Below, in pieces: positions 41,598 through 50,054 of a stretch of DNA of 64,000 nucleotides; position 1 is the first letter of the stretch, and the number at the start of each line of letters is the position of its first letter. The notes beneath the pieces were generated by a model, which was not told the DNA's origin, searched no databases, and saw nothing but the letters and a program-made list of their open reading frames with translations. This DNA comes from an uncultured Actinomycetes bacterium (lineage in GTDB: Bacteria; Actinomycetota; Acidimicrobiia; Acidimicrobiales; Acidimicrobilacustridaceae). Position numbers and translations under genes: made by a program. The stretch is taken from contig CALBSE010000035.1 in NCBI GenBank assembly GCA_937927725.1, forward strand, positions 23,908-87,907. Direction: 5' to 3'.

Positions 41598-42323
41598 ATG
41601 GAACCTTCTGGAATCATCTTCGCTGCTCTTGATTGCGACGCTGCTGTGATCGAGGACTGGAACCGTTGGTACGACCTCGAACATACGCCACCCAACGTCA
41701 TGCTCGAAGGTGTGATGCTCAGTAATCGCTACGTCGCAACTCCCGACCTTCACCGCGCTCGAGAGTCCGTTGAAGGTTCACCGTTTAGCAATGGTCGAGC
41801 ATCGTTCGTAACGATTTATACGCTCACGGGTGATCCGCAGATTGCGTTCGACGATATGAGCACGCTGCGAGAGCGATTAGTGGACACAGGGCGCATGGCA
41901 TTTCCTGAGGATCGAAAAGCGGTGCGAGAAGGCGACTGCTTCCAGTCGGTGGACGCCTTTGTTTCGACTCCCACCAAGCTTGTTCCCGCTGATGTTCCGT
42001 TTGTAGGTCACACAGGAGTAGTGATTCGCCAACGGCGGGGTGGACAAGAAGCTTCGCTCGCACGAGCAGCTCGTCTTGTCGAGATGGATTTTGTTCATGG
42101 CGTCTGGAGTCTGACCTCTCGGCTTCGAGACGGACTCGATATGGACATCGTCTTTGTGGAAGGAGATGCCGCCATCGCTGCACAGCAACTTCGTGCCGCG
42201 GAACCGGCCGACCCGTCGACGCAGGTTCTCGTCGACGCCCCGTACGACCGGATTAATCCGATGCATTACCCATGGGCGGAAGCGATTCGAAACTCCGACC
42301 TTCCAAAGATGGTCGCGCTCTAA
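41598..42323 (+). CDS. EthD-like / dimeric alpha-beta barrel protein (hypothetical)
   Basis: 241 residues. The opening GIIFAALDCDAAVIEDWNRWYDLEHTPPNVMLEGVMLSNRYV has the pattern of EthD-like and related ferredoxin-fold proteins (WYDxEH followed by a Gly and RY). A second, similar alpha-beta segment appears in the last third (VDAPYDRINPMHYPWAEAIRNSDLPKM ends it). EthD-like proteins accompany P450 or hydrolase systems, with unclear role. I chose the ATG at 41598; an earlier start at 41559 adds 13 residues without homology. It converges on the DinB-like gene. Confidence 0.6.
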   Translation: MEPSGIIFAALDCDAAVIEDWNRWYDLEHTPPNVMLEGVMLSNRYVATPDLHRARESVEGSPFSNGRASFVTIYTLTGDPQIAFDDMSTLRERLVDTGRMAFPEDRKAVREGDCFQSVDAFVSTPTKLVPADVPFVGHTGVVIRQRRGGQEASLARAARLVEMDFVHGVWSLTSRLRDGLDMDIVFVEGDAAIAAQQLRAAEPADPSTQVLVDAPYDRINPMHYPWAEAIRNSDLPKMVAL

Positions 42324-42336
42324 ACCCGTCAAGCCT

Positions 42337-42903
42337 TCAGCTGGTCATACCACCGAGGCCTACAAGGCCACGGGCCAATTCGATTTCGCCCATATGGCGA
42401 AGTCCATGTTGGTAGAGCCAACATTCGAAGCCATCAAGAACGGTGATGCCCTGGGGGCCAGCAACACGAGCGCTATAGGTTGATGCAACCTTCTCTGGTA
42501 ACGGACGGGGGAGCACGACTCGCGTGAAATCGGCAGGGTCCATCGATGAGAGGTACGCCTCTGTGCGATCGAAAACTGTTCGCTGGTACTCCTTAAACGC
42601 CTCAAAGTCGCCGATGCGCTGGTAGATCATTTCGTCGACGGTGCGTTCCTTGCCGTCGTCGTTGATTGCCATCTGCACTCGTGACTGCCACTCGTCATTC
42701 CAGATCGGCATCTGTCCAGTGAGGAACATGAAATTGCCATCTTCTTGATTTGTGTAGTGGAAAAGCGAAAACGCGATAGGGAGAACTTTCTCGCGCTCGA
42801 AATGGTTCACATGCTCGAGTTCCATTGTGCTGACAGCTTGGTAGTAGAGCGAATGCATCGCGGCCATGCGTCGCTGCAATGAATCGAGGATCAAATCAGA
42901 CAT
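42337..42903 (-). CDS. DinB-like four-helix-bundle protein
   Basis: 188 residues, all helical in character. The HVNHFEREKVLPIAFSLFHYTNQED segment near residue 32 and the C-terminal HGLRHMGEIELARGLVGLGG supply the spaced His residues that bind metal in the DinB/YfiT superfamily. Some members are thiol-dependent transferases using bacillithiol or mycothiol; others are uncharacterised. It is the last gene of a five-gene minus-strand unit running from 45941, starting 6 bases after the SDR stop. Confidence 0.7.
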   Translation of the reverse strand: MSDLILDSLQRRMAAMHSLYYQAVSTMELEHVNHFEREKVLPIAFSLFHYTNQEDGNFMFLTGQMPIWNDEWQSRVQMAINDDGKERTVDEMIYQRIGDFEAFKEYQRTVFDRTEAYLSSMDPADFTRVVLPRPLPEKVASTYSARVAGPQGITVLDGFECWLYQHGLRHMGEIELARGLVGLGGMTS

Positions 42904-42909
42904 GGATGC

Positions 42910-43779
42910 TCATCTTTGGTAGAGGGGAGCAGCGCGGTTCAAGATGATCTGCGTGCGCTCGTTTACTGCTTCTTCGAAGCGTCCCTCTTCGACCATCCAG
43001 AATCGATTCGCGTAGAGACCTTCAATGACCTGCTCGGCGACTTCGGAAAGTGGAGTGACGGCAACTGGTGTTCCTGCCGCCTCCATCGACTCGATCCAGC
43101 CGGCCATCTTGTGCGTGTGGTCGATCGGGGCCTCTGCTTCATAACCAGGAGGACGTTCGGCTGCCGCCCAAATGCCGGTGTTCAGTACGCCCTTGGTCTT
43201 GCCCGTTGGGAAAAGAACCGAGACGCCAATCTTAGGATTCACTTCGGCGAGCTGTCCGTATAAACATTCGCTGAGTGTTACGACCGCTGCCTTGCACGTT
43301 GCGTAGGTGGGCGACATTGCAATGGGGGAGAAGCCACCATTGTTCGATGAGGTATTCACGATGTGTGCCTCTTCGTCTTGAGCGAGAAGAGTTGGAACAA
43401 ACGCGTTGATGCCATTAATGACGCCATAAACGTGGACACTCATCGCGAAGCGCCAGTCGTTGATCTCGTGTTCCCACAGTTGGCCGTGGGCTCCCGAAGC
43501 GACTCCAGCGTTGTTGCAGACGACATGAACCTTGCCGAATCGATCGAGGGTTGCGTCGCGCAACGCTTCGACGGACTCAAGACTGGAAACATCGGCGGTT
43601 ACGGCGATGACCTCGCGGCCATCGCCGCCAAGTTCGTTCACGACTCCATCGAGTTGTTCTGCTTTGAGGTCCGAGAGGACGACTTTCATGCCCTCGGCCA
43701 AAAACCTCTCGCCCATGGCCTTTCCGATGCCACCGGCACCACCGGTAATGACTGCAACCTTGCCTTTGAGTTCTTTCAT
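42910..43779 (-). CDS. Short-chain dehydrogenase/reductase
   Basis: 289 residues with TGGAGGIG, NNAGVAS, NTSSNNGG for the Ser position and YATCK as the catalytic YxxxK. The sequence has the long helical C-terminus (WIESMEAAGTPVAVTPLSEVAEQVIEGLYANRFWMVEE) shared with the SDR at 2183-2998, so the two are probably in the same subfamily. It starts just after a GGGGGAACA sequence. It lies 64 bases downstream of the TauD-like gene and 6 bases upstream of the DinB-like gene in one transcription unit. The substrate is presumably an alcohol or ketone intermediate of the same pathway. Confidence 0.9.
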   Translation of the reverse strand: MKELKGKVAVITGGAGGIGKAMGERFLAEGMKVVLSDLKAEQLDGVVNELGGDGREVIAVTADVSSLESVEALRDATLDRFGKVHVVCNNAGVASGAHGQLWEHEINDWRFAMSVHVYGVINGINAFVPTLLAQDEEAHIVNTSSNNGGFSPIAMSPTYATCKAAVVTLSECLYGQLAEVNPKIGVSVLFPTGKTKGVLNTGIWAAAERPPGYEAEAPIDHTHKMAGWIESMEAAGTPVAVTPLSEVAEQVIEGLYANRFWMVEEGRFEEAVNERTQIILNRAAPLYQR

Positions 43780-43843
43780 TGTTCCCCCTTTGAACTGGGC
43801 TGAACCCTACTTCTGGGGAAAGGGCAGCGGTGCCCTAGCGCCG

Positions 43844-44683
43844 TTACTTGCGGACAAAGGCCGAGGCTGCGGAGAGTCTGGTTTCGACGAAATGTGGGGC
43901 ACGCGCAAACTCCGAGTCGTCCGAGATGTAGGTCCCGAGCACCGTCACTCGATGCATGATGCGCTCGGAGTCGTAATCACCAATGGCGTAGTGGCGAGTG
44001 CACCGGTTGTCCCAGATCACGAGGTCTCCGGGTGACCAACTCCAACGGCAGGTGAATTCGGGCCGTTCTCCCCAGGCGAAGAGGTGAGCTAGGAGCGCAT
44101 CACTCTCGGATTGTTCGAGTTGGGGGATTCGAGTCGTGAAAAGTCGATTGACTCCGAGCGCTTCCCGTCCTGTTTCGGGGTGCCGGAGGATTGCCGGGCG
44201 TTCCGCTTTCATCTCGGGGTGTCCTTGAGGCCAGGCGGAATGAATGGCGGTGAGGCCGCGGAGAAACTCACGCATTGGGTCGGACATGGCTTCGAAAGCC
44301 AGGTACTGGTTCGCCCACATAGTGTCGCCACCCGATTCGGGACCGCTGAGTTGTTGAAGCACGGCGGCAATCGGAGGGGAGTCGTTGAAGGTGACGTCGG
44401 TGTGCCAAACGTCAGCCCGTCCGCCGCGTTCGCTGTGTAAGAGCGTCACTTCGGGTGTGCCTTCAAGCTTTTCAGTCAGCGGGTGGACCTCGAGGGAGCC
44501 GAAACGTTTCGCAAAGTCGCGCTGCTCGCTTGGTGAGAGGCGCTGATCGGGGAAGAAAAGCACAAGATGATCGAGCCAGGCCCCAAAGATTTCGGTGAAC
44601 GAGTCGTTTGTGAGTTCACGTACATCAATTCCTGAAACGACGGCACCAACCGAGCCGCTTAGTTTGCGAATTTTGAGAGCCAT
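43844..44683 (-). CDS. TauD/TfdA-family Fe(II)/2-oxoglutarate dioxygenase
   Basis: 279 residues. The iron ligands are seen as HxD in DVWHTDVTF near residue 90 and the distal His in DNRCTRHYAIGDY near residue 230. The 2-oxoglutarate Arg is in SERIMHRVTVLG. The N-terminal SGSVGAVVSGIDVRELT matches the family. These enzymes hydroxylate taurine, 2,4-D, alkyl sulfates or related compounds while oxidising 2-oxoglutarate to succinate; the substrate here is not evident. It lies in the middle of the minus-strand unit, 29 bases after the dehydrogenase gene. Confidence 0.93.
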   Translation of the reverse strand: MALKIRKLSGSVGAVVSGIDVRELTNDSFTEIFGAWLDHLVLFFPDQRLSPSEQRDFAKRFGSLEVHPLTEKLEGTPEVTLLHSERGGRADVWHTDVTFNDSPPIAAVLQQLSGPESGGDTMWANQYLAFEAMSDPMREFLRGLTAIHSAWPQGHPEMKAERPAILRHPETGREALGVNRLFTTRIPQLEQSESDALLAHLFAWGERPEFTCRWSWSPGDLVIWDNRCTRHYAIGDYDSERIMHRVTVLGTYISDDSEFARAPHFVETRLSAASAFVRK

Positions 44684-44712
44684 AGCGTTTCCCTTCTCAA
44701 CAAGGTCTCCAT

Positions 44713-45555
44713 TCAGAGCCGAGCGACGCGATGGAACGCGCGTCGAGTCGTTTCTGTCACGGGGACGTCTGCTTGGAGAGTTTCTGCGAGTGCGAGTGCT
44801 TGATCAAGATCCTTTTCTCCGAGTGCACACAGGTGAATGAGTACTTCTCGCAGCGATTGTGAATCGCCCTCTGTAAGTGGAGAAGGCCCGCCAAAAAGGA
44901 AAGGCGAGAGCGCCTGTTCGAAGACGCCGGTTTCGGCGATGGTGTGCTGCAGGACGTCGAGGGAAACTCCTGATGCTGAAGCAATCTGCATCGCTTCATG
45001 CATTGCAGCCATGCAGACGTAGCCGGCCGCGTTTCTCGCCAGTTTGAGTGCAAGCCCAGAACCGAGATCGCCGGCGTGAATGACCTCTTTCGAGAAACTC
45101 TCCAGTGCAGGCATCGCTCTTGCGACGGCATCGGCCGGACCTCCAACCATCGTGAGCAAGGTTCCGGCAGTTGCTCCAGACGGTCCACCACTAATGCCAG
45201 CATCGATGACTTGGACGCCTGACTTGAGGCTTACGTGTTCGAGAGACCGCACCGTTTCTGGCGCAATCGTCGAGTGAATGGCGACAACAGCTCCCGGTTG
45301 GAGTGATGTGAGTACTCCATTGGTTCCCGTGATGACGTCGGTGGTTTGTTCGTCATTGAATACGACGATGCAAACCACGTCGGCGCCACGTGCGGCATCG
45401 GCAGGCGAAAGGGCGATGCGGGCGTCCAGTTCTGAAAATGTCGATGCGGCGTCAGGAGAAACATCAAAGACAGCAACGTCGAGTCCTGCGTTAATGGCGT
45501 TGATCGCCATCGGAGCGCCCATCTGACCCAAACCAATCATCGCGACGGTTGTCAT
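44713..45555 (-). CDS. 3-hydroxyisobutyrate dehydrogenase-family oxidoreductase
   Basis: 280 residues. The N-terminal Rossmann motif is MIGLGQMGAPMAINAINAG. The substrate-binding DAGISGGPSGATAGTLLTMVGG follows near residue 120, and the catalytic Lys is in LGSGLALKLARNAAGYV near residue 170. Members oxidise beta-hydroxy acids such as 3-hydroxyisobutyrate or tartronate semialdehyde with NAD(P). It overlaps the preceding carboxymuconolactone decarboxylase-like gene by 4 bases, so the two are coupled. Confidence 0.9.
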   Translation of the reverse strand: MTTVAMIGLGQMGAPMAINAINAGLDVAVFDVSPDAASTFSELDARIALSPADAARGADVVCIVVFNDEQTTDVITGTNGVLTSLQPGAVVAIHSTIAPETVRSLEHVSLKSGVQVIDAGISGGPSGATAGTLLTMVGGPADAVARAMPALESFSKEVIHAGDLGSGLALKLARNAAGYVCMAAMHEAMQIASASGVSLDVLQHTIAETGVFEQALSPFLFGGPSPLTEGDSQSLREVLIHLCALGEKDLDQALALAETLQADVPVTETTRRAFHRVARL

Positions 45556-45941
45556 TTCGATTCCTCGTAGGTCGCAATTGCGGTTTCGGATACGCGAATG
45601 AGCGAGCCGCTGCTCGGATACCCAACATAGGGAATCAGTTGAATGACGACCTCGCGGACTTGTTCGGCGCTGAGTTCTTTGGTCCGAAGCGCATTCGAGA
45701 ATTGAATACCAAGAGTGTCGAATTCATGCTGGGCGGCGAGCACCCCCATGACGAGCAATCTTCGGGTCGGAACGTCAAGAGCCTCGCCGGTCCAGACCTC
45801 TCCAAAGAGGTGTCCAATCATGAGGTCGAAGAAGTCTGAGGACCCGTGATCGGCGAGGGGTAAATCAGACCCGTAGATCTCGCGATATTTTTCTGCTCCG
45901 CGTTCGTAGTTCTCGCTGTTCGTGCGTGGCTCTTTTGTCAT
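45552..45941 (-). CDS. Carboxymuconolactone decarboxylase family protein
   Basis: 129 residues. The helical core (DFFDLMIGHLFGEVWTGEALDVPTRRLLVMGVLAAQHEFDTLGIQFSNALRTKELSAEQVREVVIQLIPYVGYPS) matches the CMD fold. No CxxC is present, so it is not the peroxidase (AhpD) type; the AAQHE His suits the decarboxylase-like branch that acts on aromatic-ring cleavage products. It is the first gene of the minus-strand unit 45941 to 42337. A 190-base divergent region separates it from the glyoxalase-like gene. Confidence 0.85.
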   Translation of the reverse strand: MTKEPRTNSENYERGAEKYREIYGSDLPLADHGSSDFFDLMIGHLFGEVWTGEALDVPTRRLLVMGVLAAQHEFDTLGIQFSNALRTKELSAEQVREVVIQLIPYVGYPSSGSLIRVSETAIATYEESK

Positions 45942-46133
45942 TGATTCCCCAGTTCATCGAGACGCTTGGAGCAACGGCCGGTGAAACGTCTGCGCCGGCA
46001 TGCATGTCTTCGCAAGCGTGGCACATTCGGGGCGATTCGGTTGGGGGATCACGTTCCCCCGTCTCTGAGTGCCGGCATGGCGATCATGATTCCGCTACGT
46101 TGCCCTGAACAGTTCGTCTTCCGAGGGGGAAAC
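45942..46133. promoter_or_regulatory. Divergent promoter region with repeats
   Basis: The 192 bases between the CMD-like and glyoxalase-like genes hold two direct copies of GCCGGCATG (45994-46002 and 46071-46079). Between them is an inverted repeat GGGGGA-N6-TCCCCC (46043-46060). No coding frame of weight is seen. A shared operator for the two divergent units is plausible but unproven. Confidence 0.35.
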
Positions 46134-46544
46134 ATGGGTTCAACAGTTGGTCAGTTCTGTATTGCGGTAAACGATCTTGAAGAGTCGGTGCGCTTTTACA
46201 CAGAAATCATGGGTCTCGTTGAGCACGGTCGGACCGAGATTCCGAATGTGAACGAGGTTCACCTCGCCGGTGCAGAAGGTGAGCACGGTGGTCGACTTCA
46301 GCTCGCCAAGTTCAATCCCACGATGACCCCACAGCCGATCGACCACGGCCGAGCACTGTGGAAGATCTACATCTATGTCGACGACGCCGTAGCGACGTGG
46401 GAGAAGGCCGTTGCCGCCGGTTACGAGTCTCATATGAAGCCTGAGCGCCTCGATCGCTGGCCAGTCATCGTGGGGTTCATCTCTGACCCCGACGGCTACC
46501 TCATTGAGATCATCGAATCTGAAGGACCGCGACCCGGGCATTGA
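46134..46544 (+). CDS. Glyoxalase/VOC family protein
   Basis: 136 residues, one vicinal-oxygen-chelate unit pair: VGQFCIAVNDLEESVRFYTEIMGLVEHGR with the first metal-ligand position, then IYIYVDDAVATWEKAVAAGYESHMKPERLDRWPVIVGFISDPDGYLIEIIES with the conserved DPDGxLIEI. Lactoylglutathione lyase-like, but VOC enzymes also include ring-cleavage dioxygenases and epimerases. The ATG follows GAGGGGGAAAC. A long frame upstream (from 45966) is out of keeping with the family length. It ends before a clear terminator. Confidence 0.88.
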   Translation: MGSTVGQFCIAVNDLEESVRFYTEIMGLVEHGRTEIPNVNEVHLAGAEGEHGGRLQLAKFNPTMTPQPIDHGRALWKIYIYVDDAVATWEKAVAAGYESHMKPERLDRWPVIVGFISDPDGYLIEIIESEGPRPGH

Positions 46545-46582
46545 TCCTGGCCAGAGGTCAGCGTGATTTGTATCGTGAGAAT

Positions 46583-46623
46583 GGGTCGTGGGTCAGAGAA
46601 TTGACCTGCGACCCTTCTTTGTT
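46583..46623 (+). terminator. Rho-independent terminator after the glyoxalase-like gene
   Basis: A 13-bp stem with two G-U pairs (46583-46595 with 46602-46614) and a 6-base loop is followed by TTCTTTGTT. It lies 38 bases after the stop codon and 67 bases before the next start. Confidence 0.75.
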
Positions 46624-46689
46624 CGTGCAGGTTGCGACATAGTCTGAGAACATTGCTCCTTGATGCAGGGGTTGACCTAGGGGGTCCCA

Positions 46690-47979
46690 ATGAATGCTGA
46701 TGATCTGATTCTGATCAGTGTCGATGACCACATTGCTGAGCCGGCGAACATGTTCGATGCTCATGTTCCCGCCAAGTACAAAGAGTTCGCGCCTCGAGTC
46801 GTCACCGACGAAAACGGCATCGAACAGTGGTGGTACGGCGACATCAAAGGCCGCAACCTGGGTCTTAACGCTGTGGCTGGAAAGCCCCGGGAGTATTTCA
46901 ACGTCGATGCGTCTCGTTACGACCAAATGCGCCCCGGTTGCTTCGACGTCAACGAACGAGTTCGTGACATGAATGCGGGCGGTCAACTCGCAGGATTGAA
47001 TTTTCCGAACTGGACCGGCTTCTCAGGCCAAGTTCTCAATCAAGGCCCCGATCGCGCGATCAATGAAATCATGATCAAGGCGTATAACGATTGGCATATT
47101 GATGAATGGTGTGCCGCGCATCCTGGGCGGTTCATCCCATGTGGAATTCTCCCACTATGGGACGTCGAAGAAGCGGCCGCCGAAGTCCGCAGGCTCGCAT
47201 CCAAGGGTTGTCACGCCGTGACGTTCTCGGAAAATCCCGCTGCCCTCAACATGCCGTCTATTCACTCCGGGGCCTGGGACCCTCTGTTCGCTGCGTGCGT
47301 CGACACCGACACGGTTATTTGTTGTCATCTGGGTTCTTCTTCGAAGAGCGCCGCGACTTCGGTCGATGCTCCCGCCGGCGTCGCGATGACGTTGTCGTCA
47401 GCCGGAACCGTCTACACGCTTGTTGATCTCATCTGGGCGACCTTCTGGGAGCGATTCCCAACGTTGAAGTTCTCGCTTACGGAAGGCGACATTGGTTGGA
47501 TTCCCTATTTCCTGTGGCGCGCCGAGCACGTCAATGATCGTCACGGTGGTTGGATTAACCACGACTTCTCCAAGACTGGCTCTCCGACTCAGATCTTCAA
47601 TGACCACATCCTTGTGTGTTTCATTAAGGAGACTGTCGGCCCCCAGCTCTTCGATCACTTCAACCTTGACAATGTTTGTTGGGAATCGGACTACCCGCAT
47701 TCCGACGGCACGTGGCCGAATGCCCCTGAGGAACTCCTGAAGACACTCGAAGGCTTCGACGACGCCACCATCAACAAGGTGTCATATGAGAACGCGATGA
47801 AGCACTACAACTTCGATCCGTTCAAGCACATTCCGAAAGAGCAAGCAACGGCTGGTGCACTTCGTGCGCTCTCGCCCGATGTCGACGTCGTCACGCGAAC
47901 AGGTCGTCTTGCCGACGAACGTGATTTGGCTCAGTGGAACAGCATCATTTCTGGTGTCGCCGCTGCGGCGAAAAGCTGA
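46690..47979 (+). CDS. TIM-barrel metal-dependent amidohydrolase (amidohydrolase_2), copy 1
   Basis: 429 residues. The N-terminal LILISVDDHIAEPANMFDAHVP carries the DxH-type metal motif of amidohydrolase family 2 (related to ACMS decarboxylase and LigW/LigY). Later come RFIPCGILPLWDVEEAAAEVRRLASKGCHAVTFSENPA, the His in VICCHLGSSS, and the Asp in NVCWESDYPHSDGTWPN near residue 340. The family decarboxylates or hydrolyses aromatic and cyclic compounds. A second copy (54.1-55.3 kb) shares the same blocks. The gene has its own promoter space after a terminator. It is followed within 3 bases by a convergent molybdopterin oxidoreductase. Confidence 0.9.
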   Translation: MNADDLILISVDDHIAEPANMFDAHVPAKYKEFAPRVVTDENGIEQWWYGDIKGRNLGLNAVAGKPREYFNVDASRYDQMRPGCFDVNERVRDMNAGGQLAGLNFPNWTGFSGQVLNQGPDRAINEIMIKAYNDWHIDEWCAAHPGRFIPCGILPLWDVEEAAAEVRRLASKGCHAVTFSENPAALNMPSIHSGAWDPLFAACVDTDTVICCHLGSSSKSAATSVDAPAGVAMTLSSAGTVYTLVDLIWATFWERFPTLKFSLTEGDIGWIPYFLWRAEHVNDRHGGWINHDFSKTGSPTQIFNDHILVCFIKETVGPQLFDHFNLDNVCWESDYPHSDGTWPNAPEELLKTLEGFDDATINKVSYENAMKHYNFDPFKHIPKEQATAGALRALSPDVDVVTRTGRLADERDLAQWNSIISGVAAAAKS

Positions 47980-47982
47980 TCC

Positions 47983-50010
47983 TCAGTCAGACGCTCGAAG
48001 GCTCACGGAGAGTCCAGATTGCAGCACCATCCCCGATAGCGGATCGACGTCATTGTCGGCGCTTGTCAGCGCGCACACATTCGCGTCGCGTCCGCCATGA
48101 GTGAGGGTGACGCAGTCGTCGCGAAGATTGATGTCGGCGACTATCGGAGCGGTGACGGAACCATTGTCACTGGACACGGTTGCAATCGATGGCGAGCCGA
48201 GTGCGTGCATTGTGCGCGGAGACGCGTGGATAACGATCTCGTCGACCGAGCCTCCGGGTGGAGCAAGTTCGCGAAACTGCGAATTCATCAGCCGAAGCTG
48301 GCGGCTGGGGATGAGGACCAAAGGTTTGTTGGTGTTTGATCGTGCATCAGCGATCTGAAGCGCAATCTGGTTTGAGATGGTGGGCGCGTCAAGCCTCCAC
48401 TTTCCCTCGGGAAGTACGCGTGAGGTGACCCACCCATGAACCGCGCCTGAATGCACAGAAAGCGTGGTCGAGGCTTCAAGTGCATCACCGTCGCGACTGC
48501 GATCGACAAGTGACTTCAGCAGAGTGCGATCGGTCGGAGATTCTTCGCTTGCGGTAGTGCCGAGCAAATCAATGCCGAGTCGATCGGCTATTTCACCGAA
48601 CATCCACCACATGGGTTTTCGCTCCGCTAAAGGTTCAACGACGGGTCCGGTCAACTGAGCAGCGACAGCCAGTTGGAACGAGTCGAGGAGCCAAGTGAGG
48701 TCTGCGCGCTCAAGTTGATCGACTGTTGGAAGGACGTGAGTTGCGAGATCGGTGGTCTCGGTTGGGAAGATGTCAATGGCAACAAGGGTCTTGAGAGTTC
48801 GAAGCGCCGCAACTGTTCGATCCCGGTCGGGAAGAGCAGTGACAGGGTTGCCCCCGACAACAATCAACGTCGTGATGTTGCCGGCCTCAATCTCCGGGAC
48901 AAGGGCGGCGCATGGGTACTCGCCAAAACGACGAGGAAGATTTGGGCGACTCTTTGGACCTGATTCGGGGGTTCCGTCACTCGAAGGAAGGTCGCGAGTG
49001 TCGAGTTGAAGGAGGAAACCCGGGTTGAACCACATGCCGCCGGGACGGTCGTATGAGTCGGTAACGATGTGCAACGCCCACAGTAAGTACTCGGTGACAT
49101 TCGCTGTCGCTGACATCGAGACACCGGTTCCCGTAAGTGCACTGACTCGTCCGGCATTCAGGACTGCGTCACGCAGTGATTCGAGTTTGGCAAGTGGAAC
49201 TTGGCATCGCGTAGTGACGAGTTCATCGTCGATTTCCGACACGTAGGAAACAAGTTCTTCGTGACCATATGTGCGTTCGCTCAAGGTCGAGGCCGCGGGG
49301 TGCCGCACTAAGAGTTCTCGCACGAGCCAACCAAGAACGAGCCAGTCGGTTCCTGGTGCAAGTTGCATGTGGTGGTCGGCGAGAACCGCCGTCTCTGTTC
49401 GGCGAGGATCAATCACCCAGATCGAACTTCCTCGGGATTGAAATTCTCGGAATCGTCGAACGGGATCGGGGATCGCGTTCGAATGGCCGTGGGACACAAC
49501 AGGGTTACTGCCGAAGAGAAGTAGCAGTTTCGACGACTCGTGATCCCAAATGGGAGTGAGGCCCGACCAACCGGCGACAAGTTCCGCAACAAGTGGCTTG
49601 CTCGGTGTGTCGATCGTCGTCGCCGTGTACTTCTGGTGTGAACCAATCACAGAGAGGAATCGCTCTGCGGCACGTCGGCCTGCTGTGTCGAACGCCGAAC
49701 CGCTGGCGAGGTACATAGCGACCGACTCCGGGCCGTGTTCGGTCAGGGTGGCCGCGATTCGATCGGAGAGATCGTCAAGAACCGACGGCCAAGACGTTTG
49801 TTCCTGTTCTGCACGCGGTCTCGAGATCGGAACATTCAACCTTCGTTCGTCGTGATGGACGACGCCAAGGGCTCGGCCTTTCGGGCAGGTGTAGCCGCGT
49901 GAAAGTTCGTGGGAGTCGTCGCCGCGTATCTTCGTGATCGAGTCATTCTCAACCGTGACCACAAGGCCGCACATGGCATTGCATACTCGGCAAAACGTCT
50001 GAACGTCCAC
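47983..50010 (-). CDS. Molybdopterin oxidoreductase, single-chain (formate dehydrogenase-like)
   Basis: 675 residues. The N-terminus has a [4Fe-4S] pattern CxxCxxxC...C at Cys7, Cys10, Cys14 and Cys42 (GYTCPKG). The bis-MGD binding domains follow (LLLLFGSNPVVSHGHSNAIPDPVRRFREFQSRGSSIWVIDPRRTETA, then TLIVVGGNPVTALPD). The C-terminal part has the molybdopterin dinucleotide barrel (LVLIPSRQLRLMNSQF). No twin-arginine signal is visible, so it is cytoplasmic. The start is GTG with GAGG 8 bases upstream. A close relative begins at 62400. The physiological substrate and electron partner are not evident. Confidence 0.92.
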   Translation of the reverse strand: MDVQTFCRVCNAMCGLVVTVENDSITKIRGDDSHELSRGYTCPKGRALGVVHHDERRLNVPISRPRAEQEQTSWPSVLDDLSDRIAATLTEHGPESVAMYLASGSAFDTAGRRAAERFLSVIGSHQKYTATTIDTPSKPLVAELVAGWSGLTPIWDHESSKLLLLFGSNPVVSHGHSNAIPDPVRRFREFQSRGSSIWVIDPRRTETAVLADHHMQLAPGTDWLVLGWLVRELLVRHPAASTLSERTYGHEELVSYVSEIDDELVTTRCQVPLAKLESLRDAVLNAGRVSALTGTGVSMSATANVTEYLLWALHIVTDSYDRPGGMWFNPGFLLQLDTRDLPSSDGTPESGPKSRPNLPRRFGEYPCAALVPEIEAGNITTLIVVGGNPVTALPDRDRTVAALRTLKTLVAIDIFPTETTDLATHVLPTVDQLERADLTWLLDSFQLAVAAQLTGPVVEPLAERKPMWWMFGEIADRLGIDLLGTTASEESPTDRTLLKSLVDRSRDGDALEASTTLSVHSGAVHGWVTSRVLPEGKWRLDAPTISNQIALQIADARSNTNKPLVLIPSRQLRLMNSQFRELAPPGGSVDEIVIHASPRTMHALGSPSIATVSSDNGSVTAPIVADINLRDDCVTLTHGGRDANVCALTSADNDVDPLSGMVLQSGLSVSLRASD

Positions 50011-50054
50011 GGCTTGATCCTCTCACGGACGCTGACGACTATCTGTTGGAATCG

